From NCBI GenBank assembly GCA_037043015.1, contig CM073325.1, positions 16,843,001 to 16,907,000 on the forward strand: a stretch of 64,000 nt of DNA, read 5' to 3'. Shown here in pieces: positions 58,794 through 64,000 of the stretch. Source of the DNA: Bryum argenteum (Eukaryota > Streptophyta > Bryopsida > Bryales > Bryaceae). The stretch's first letter is position 1. Each line of letters begins with the position of its first letter. The position numbers and the translations under genes were made by a program. Under the pieces are notes generated by a model that searched no databases, was not told where the DNA came from, and saw nothing but the letters and a program-made list of their open reading frames with translations.

Positions 58794-60420
58794 GTGTCCT
58801 CGTAATACTGGGCTTGGGCTTCGTCGACGACCTTAGCACTTTGCCTCTGGACGATCAAAGAACGCATGTTAGCGAACGTAAAAAGCCTAGTTGAAAATGC
58901 ATTCATAGAGAAGATATGATTAATGACGCACTCCGTAGACGAACTTGATAAAGACGTCTTTAGTCACAAAGTACCAAGATTGCCTCAGCTTGTCTTTTGC
59001 AGTATTACAGTACTTCCAATCCTCAGTAGAGATCAGGGGTTTCCATTCTTCAAGTGGCATCTTGCCAAACTTGCGCATACGTTGCAATCTCGATGGCAGG
59101 CTATCTTCTACATGATCATGCTTTGTGGACCTGTTCATGAGGTGAGTTTATATATATATATATATATATAGGGTGTGCATAATATAATACAGTCAAAGAA
59201 TATTATACGAAATCAAACTCACCAGTTGATGTCATTCATCGCGTCGATTAGTACTTTGTATTGCGCACGTCCGTCAAGGACAATGCAGTCGACAAAGAAA
59301 TACCAATCCGGATCATCTCTACGCATTTGCTCAATGTACCGCATCCAAGCAGTGACGCGATGATTCCCTTCATAGACGTAGAAGTATTTGTCACTGAATT
59401 AACAAAGGTCCGGATCGGCTTGCAATGTGATTTCGAACCGATCACTTGCCGCTTTCCAATGAGGGTTATTCCAAACCGCATCATCGTCCTTCACCAACCG
59501 CTGCTTCCCGTTCTTGCTGAAGGGAGAAACATACAATACGCGATCGCCCTCTCGGTAACCTTGGACAAACTCGTTTGCCAACTTGCAAACATCTGTTTCT
59601 ATAATGGGACGGACCTTGGGGTAACAAGAGAGGCGACAAAGGGGAATACGAAGTCGAGATTTCTCAACAGGTTTTATTCGCAAGTTAGATATGGTGTTGA
59701 TGGAGTTTCCCTTCTGTTGTGCTCGTAACTCATCGGCACTCCACATGGGATCCATCTCAGCCAAATGACTTGGCATTTGAATAGCCCCAATCTCCACAAT
59801 ATCTGGCGGTGAAGAAGGTTCCCCGGCAGATCCAAGAATTGGAGCCGCTGCATCCAAAAATGTATTCCCTTCGTCGACATCATCAATATCGCGCGAAGGC
59901 TGTGTATCCGGAATGATTTCTTGAGGTGGGGTCTGCTTAAGAGAACCGATGAGATTTAGTACACAACAATGACACATCATATATAAATAAGGTTGTACAA
60001 AAAAATGTAAATGAAAACCACATGAAGTGTGTCATGAGCCCTTCGTATTGTATCAAGTCAGGACATTGTCATGAAGATGAACAATATAATTCTAGTTAGA
60101 TTTCGCAGCAATCCTATTAGAACGTCGCGGGCCAAGTCTGGCTCGTGCTAGACCTTCCAAGCGCATTTGCTTATTACGTGCCCTCCAACCCTGCATATAA
60201 GTAGGTTGTTGTTCATCAACAATGGTCCCTGGCGCCGTCAATCGTGTTTGAATACAATCAGTGTTAGTATCTGAGGTAGCAGCTGGAAGTGCCCGAACCA
60301 AAGTGCGATGGTACTCTACGTCTATGACTATAGCTCGCATGCTAGATAAATTGCTATCGTTGTCAGACTCCAAGTCCTCCGGATCGAAGTCAATCGATTC
60401 CTACATCATAAAACAAAACA
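58794..60420 (-). pseudogene. E3: 5' part of a third ParB-like/methyltransferase gene
   Basis: Read on the minus strand from about 60410, it runs: an exon after an AG acceptor (ESIDFDPEDLESD), a basic end with GPRRSNRIAAK, then the best-preserved ParB-like region (59980-59245) with IPLCRLSCYPKVRPI, NEFVQGYREGDRVLYVSPF (missing in E2) and YVYEGNHRVTAWM, then a helical exon (KFGKMPLEEWKPL). The gene is cut at 58794, in the codons for a QAQYYEDT segment, exactly where E2 begins. One in-frame TAA (about 59400) replaces the CAA seen in E2. The methyltransferase half is absent from the window. It is a dead fragment of another copy of the same element family. Confidence 0.7.
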
Positions 60421-60899
60421 AACATAGTGGGAGTCAGAAAAATATTATTAATAAGATAAGAGAAGAAATATTGGTATTAAAATTTTATTGATGAATCGTA
60501 TAGATCTAGAACAACTCAGTGCTTCCTACATATTGTGCTTGATATCATTATCCCACTCAATCTATGAGCTCCCCATAACAGCAATCAACAAATTCACATA
60601 CAAGTTAACAATTCAATTTCAGAAGTCTTGGGGTAGCACTTTCGTCAACGACTGTATCAAGGACTTAAAGAAAGTTTAACTCTTCCCTATCACACTTCAT
60701 TCCACAAAGTACACAAAGAATAAATAAGAGTCATCACTTTAGTGGTTCAGTTGCAAACCAAAATACCAACTCTACTCCTAGTGTGAAACCAAAATTAAAA
60801 ACAACTCGACCCCTCATCGTCCTACTGTGAGCAAACAAAGCATTGCATTGGAAATGACAACAAGTGAAGTCCAAGTCAAGGCTTGGAATGAGCAGTATC
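60421..60899. other. Gene-free spacer with one palindrome-like site
   Basis: AT-rich DNA. At about 60640 a single CTTTCGTCAACGAC resembles the satellite palindrome. No gene is supported. Confidence 0.4.
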
Positions 60900-63100
60900 A
60901 TCTGGCCTTTTCGGCACTTCCACAGATGATGAGCACACGGGTTCGAGCATGATGAGCACACGGGTTCGAGCATGATGAGCACACGGGATTGGAGCATTTC
61001 GGAGGCCAAGATGGTGGCTTCGTCAACGAAGCTGGCCATTTCGGCACTTCCACGAATGATTGAAATTCCACACAGACTCTTTAGCACAATCAGATAGAAG
61101 GCGGCACGAGCTGATGAGCAAGCGGAGGGCCACTACTACTCCAAACTCATTCTTAGGGTGATCAAAAATATCCAGTTTCGTTGACAAAAGTATGGAAGAA
61201 GCAACTCATGATCCAGGGCCACTACAAAATTCGAGCACTTCGAAGGCCAAAACGGAGGCTTCGTCAACGAGGCTGGCCTTGTCGGCACTTACACAGATGA
61301 TGAGCATTGGTTCGAGCATGATGAGCACTCGCGATAGGAGCACTTCGGAGGCCAAAACAGTGGCTTCGTCATCTAGCTGGCCTTGTGAGCACTTCCACAG
61401 TTGATGAGCACACAGGATTTGAGCATTATGAGCACACGGGATTCAAGCAGTTAGGATGCCAAAACGATGGCTTCGTCAACGAAGCTGGCCTTGTCGGCAC
61501 TTCTACAGATGATTCCTAACGGGACAAGATCGAGCACCACAACCCAGAGAGGGAGCACCCTACGAAATCCTCACAAAATGACAAACGCAAGAACTCCATC
61601 GAGCATGAACAAGGAATAAAAATGGGGATGGTCATCATCATTATCAGAACTAGGAACAAAAAAGGGCTGATGAGCACACGGGATTCGAGCACTTCCGAGG
61701 CCAAAACAGAGGCTTCGAGAACGAGGCTGACTTTGTCGGCACATCCACAAATGATGAGCACACGGGTTCGAGCATGATGAGCACACATGATAGGAGCATT
61801 TCAGAGGCCAAGATGGTCGCTTCGTCAACGAAGCTGGCTATTTCGGCACTTCCACAGATGATAGCACACGGGATTCGAGCATGATGTGCACATGGGATTC
61901 GAGCATGATGTGCACACATGATGAGCACTTCAGAGGCCGAAACGGTGGCTTCGTCAACGAGGCTGGCCTTGTCGGCACTTCCACAGATGATGAGCACACA
62001 CGGACAAGGTCGAGCACCACAATCCAGAGAGGGAGGAGCCTACGAAATCCTCATGAAATGACAAACGCAAGAACTCCATCGAGCATGAACAAGGAATAAA
62101 AATGGGGACGGTCATCATCATTATCAGAACTAGGAAAAAAAAAGGGCTGATGAGCACACGGGATTCGAGCACTTCGGAGGCCAAAATGCAGGCTTCGTCA
62201 ACGAGGCTGGCCTTGTCGGCACATCCACAGATGATTAGCATACAAGTTTGAGCATGATGAGCACACAAGATAGGAGCATTTCGGAGGCCAAGATGGTGGC
62301 TTCGTCAACAAAGCTGGCCATTTCGGCACTTTCAGAGATGAAAGCACACGGGAATCGAGCATTATGTGCACACGGGTTTCCAACACTTCAGAGGCCGAAA
62401 CGGTGGCTTCGTCAACGAGGCTGGCCTTGTCAGCACTTCCAAAATGATGAGTAGTGGTTCGAGCATGATGAGCACACGAGATAGGAGTATTTCGATGGCG
62501 AAGATGGTGGCTTCGTCATCGAAGCTCGCCACTTCGGCACTTCCACAGATGATAGCACATGGGATTCGAGCATGATGTCCACACATGATGAGCACTTCAG
62601 AGGCCGAAACGGTGGCTTCGTCAACGAGGTTGGCCTTGTCAGCACTTCCACAGATGATGAGCACACACGGACAAGGTCGAGCACCACAATCCAGAGAGGG
62701 AGCAGCCTACGAAATCCTCACAAAATAACAAACGCAAGAACTCTATCGAGCATGAACAAGGAATAAAAATGGGGACGGTCATCATCATTATCAGAACTAG
62801 GAACAAAAAAGGGCTGATGAGCACACGGGATTCGAGCACTTCGGAGGCCAAAATGCAGGCTTCGTCAACGAGGCTGGCCTTGTCGGCACATCCACAGATG
62901 ATTAGCACACGGGTTCGAGCATGATGAGCACACAAGATAGAAGAATTTCGGAGGCCAAGATGGTGGCTTCGTCAACGAAGCTAGCCATTTCGGCACTTCC
63001 ACAGATGAAAGCACACGGGACTCCACCATGATGAGCACACGGGATTCTGGCAATTCAGAGGCCAAAATGGTGGCTTCGTCAATGTAGACTAGTTGTAATT
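60900..63100 (+). repeat. Second satellite, with TTCGTCAACGAA palindromes
   Basis: Units of about 105-110 bp contain GATGAGCACACGGG, GAGGCCAAGATGG and GGCTTCGTCAACGAAGCTGG. Every few units a longer block appears (starting near 61560, 62041 and 62707) with CATCGAGCATGAACAAGG and GGTCATCATCATTATCAG. The palindrome occurs about 14 times (for example 61018, 61821, 62968), some copies mutated. Apart from the 12-mer this array does not resemble the satellite at 48472. Reading frames with a repeated FVNEA come from the repeat. Confidence 0.9.
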
Positions 63101-64000
63101 ACTGAAAACTGGCTTTAGCAATTCTAATTGGTTAAACTTCAATTTTGGAAAGCAATTAGTAAATCAGTTGAACAAACAAGGAGAAAATCCGAGTAGTTGA
63201 TTACTAATTGGAACTTAGATTAATATAAGTAAAAGGCCAGTTGTAAAAGGATACGAATAGGCTAGGGGAAAAGGGGTACGAGTAGGTGCAACGGTTACTA
63301 CTGGAGGAAACAGCACAAGTAGGAGGAAGAAGAAAAACTATGGGCCCATTTGCATGTAGTCGAGTGTGGTCCCAGTCGTATGGAAGACTGTGTAATCGAG
63401 TAGTGTGTTTTGATCAATGTGTGTTTGTTTTATTGATGTACAAATCGGACTTATAAACGTAATTTGAATAGTATTTTGTACAGAAGTGTGTGGAGTGAAT
63501 GAAATGCAAGTTGTCTGATTGTGATGGAGTATGTATGAACGAGTCGTGAAATCTGAATTGCCTGTAGAGAGCTAAGTTGTGAGAAAGTTATCGAATGTTA
63601 ACGAATTGTAAGAACACAATAAATTCGAGTCGTTGAGAGGGAAATGAGTTGAAACAAGTATTGATAGAAACGAATTACCTTGTGTATGAATTGAGGGAAT
63701 AAAGTACAAATTGAAGGATCTGATTGAGTGATGGAATTCCGAGTAATATGAATGTCAAACAAATAAAATATCGAGTTGGTTTATGAGAAGCTACTGGTCG
63801 ATGTCATTGTAGTATAATTGATTGTTAACAATTATGTTTGAGAGTACAATTGAGAAATGAAGAAAACTTGTAAATTTTGTACAAATAGATGTCATAACAA
63901 TCTAATCTGTGAGACTGAAATTCGAATTGTGAACAAAGAGAAGTCGGAGAAGAAAGCCGAGTTGGAGCTTGATTCGAATAGAGTGAACAAAGCTAAAAGT
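63101..64000. other. Gene-free right edge
   Basis: AT-rich, purine-skewed DNA with many short GAGT/GAAT words. No gene, satellite unit or element end is recognisable up to the window edge. Confidence 0.5.

Noticed and set aside
60900..63100. CRISPR-like appearance of short repeated words with variable spacing
   Set aside because: Units are 100-500 bp, the spacers themselves are repeated, and the setting is eukaryotic.

Overview
The window looks like nuclear DNA of a land plant, probably a non-seed plant such as a moss. The reasons are short GT-AG introns of about 80-250 bp, a secretory non-specific phospholipase C, an Exo70-type gene, a plant-style Ser/Thr kinase, a germin-like fragment, a Ty3 chromovirus, and sparse genes in AT-rich, transposon-rich DNA. 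No bacterial or organellar block is visible. The lineage is inferred and was not tested by any search.

Positions 1-17,000 are the host part. It holds a protein kinase (1782-3368), a four-exon truncated Exo70-like gene starting 170 bp downstream (3538-5446), a truncated germin-like exon (6915-7151), a 687-bp TTAA-type DNA element (9629-10315), an uncertain zinc-ribbon reading frame (11277-11998), and a complete four-exon phospholipase C gene on the minus strand (14660-16459, 503 aa after splicing). Positions 18,000-31,000 are transposon debris: an inverted-repeat element, a Ty3/gypsy chromovirus with both LTRs that carries a 225-bp TTAA-type insertion, two Copia fragments in opposite orientations, and a broken Tc1/mariner element.

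Positions 31,614-63,100 are the striking part. They contain a large two-ended DNA transposon family with at least two copies. E1 (38,571-48,461; 9,891 bp) has terminal inverted repeats and a 10-bp target duplication. E2 (31,614-58,793) surrounds it. Both have the same gene order: a MULE-type transposase with a C-terminal SWIM zinc finger, a divergently transcribed small basic/acidic protein, and a multi-exon gene whose product combines a ParB-like domain with a beta-class amino-methyltransferase-like domain in which the catalytic DPPY is DVPE. A third partial copy of this methyltransferase gene (E3) abuts the right end of E2. All copies visible here are damaged by frameshifts, stops or internal deletions.

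Inside E2, between the methyltransferase exons and the small gene, lies a satellite built of ~520-bp higher-order units. Each of its three subunits carries the quasi-palindrome TTCGTTGACGAA. E1 is inserted in this array. A second, otherwise different satellite next to E3 (60,900-63,100) carries the same 12-mer in the opposite orientation. A mobile element that encodes a ParB-like domain and sits with arrays of a palindromic site resembling stretched parS is the most unusual feature here. The functional link is a hypothesis. The genes of the first 17 kb show no sign of working with the element.
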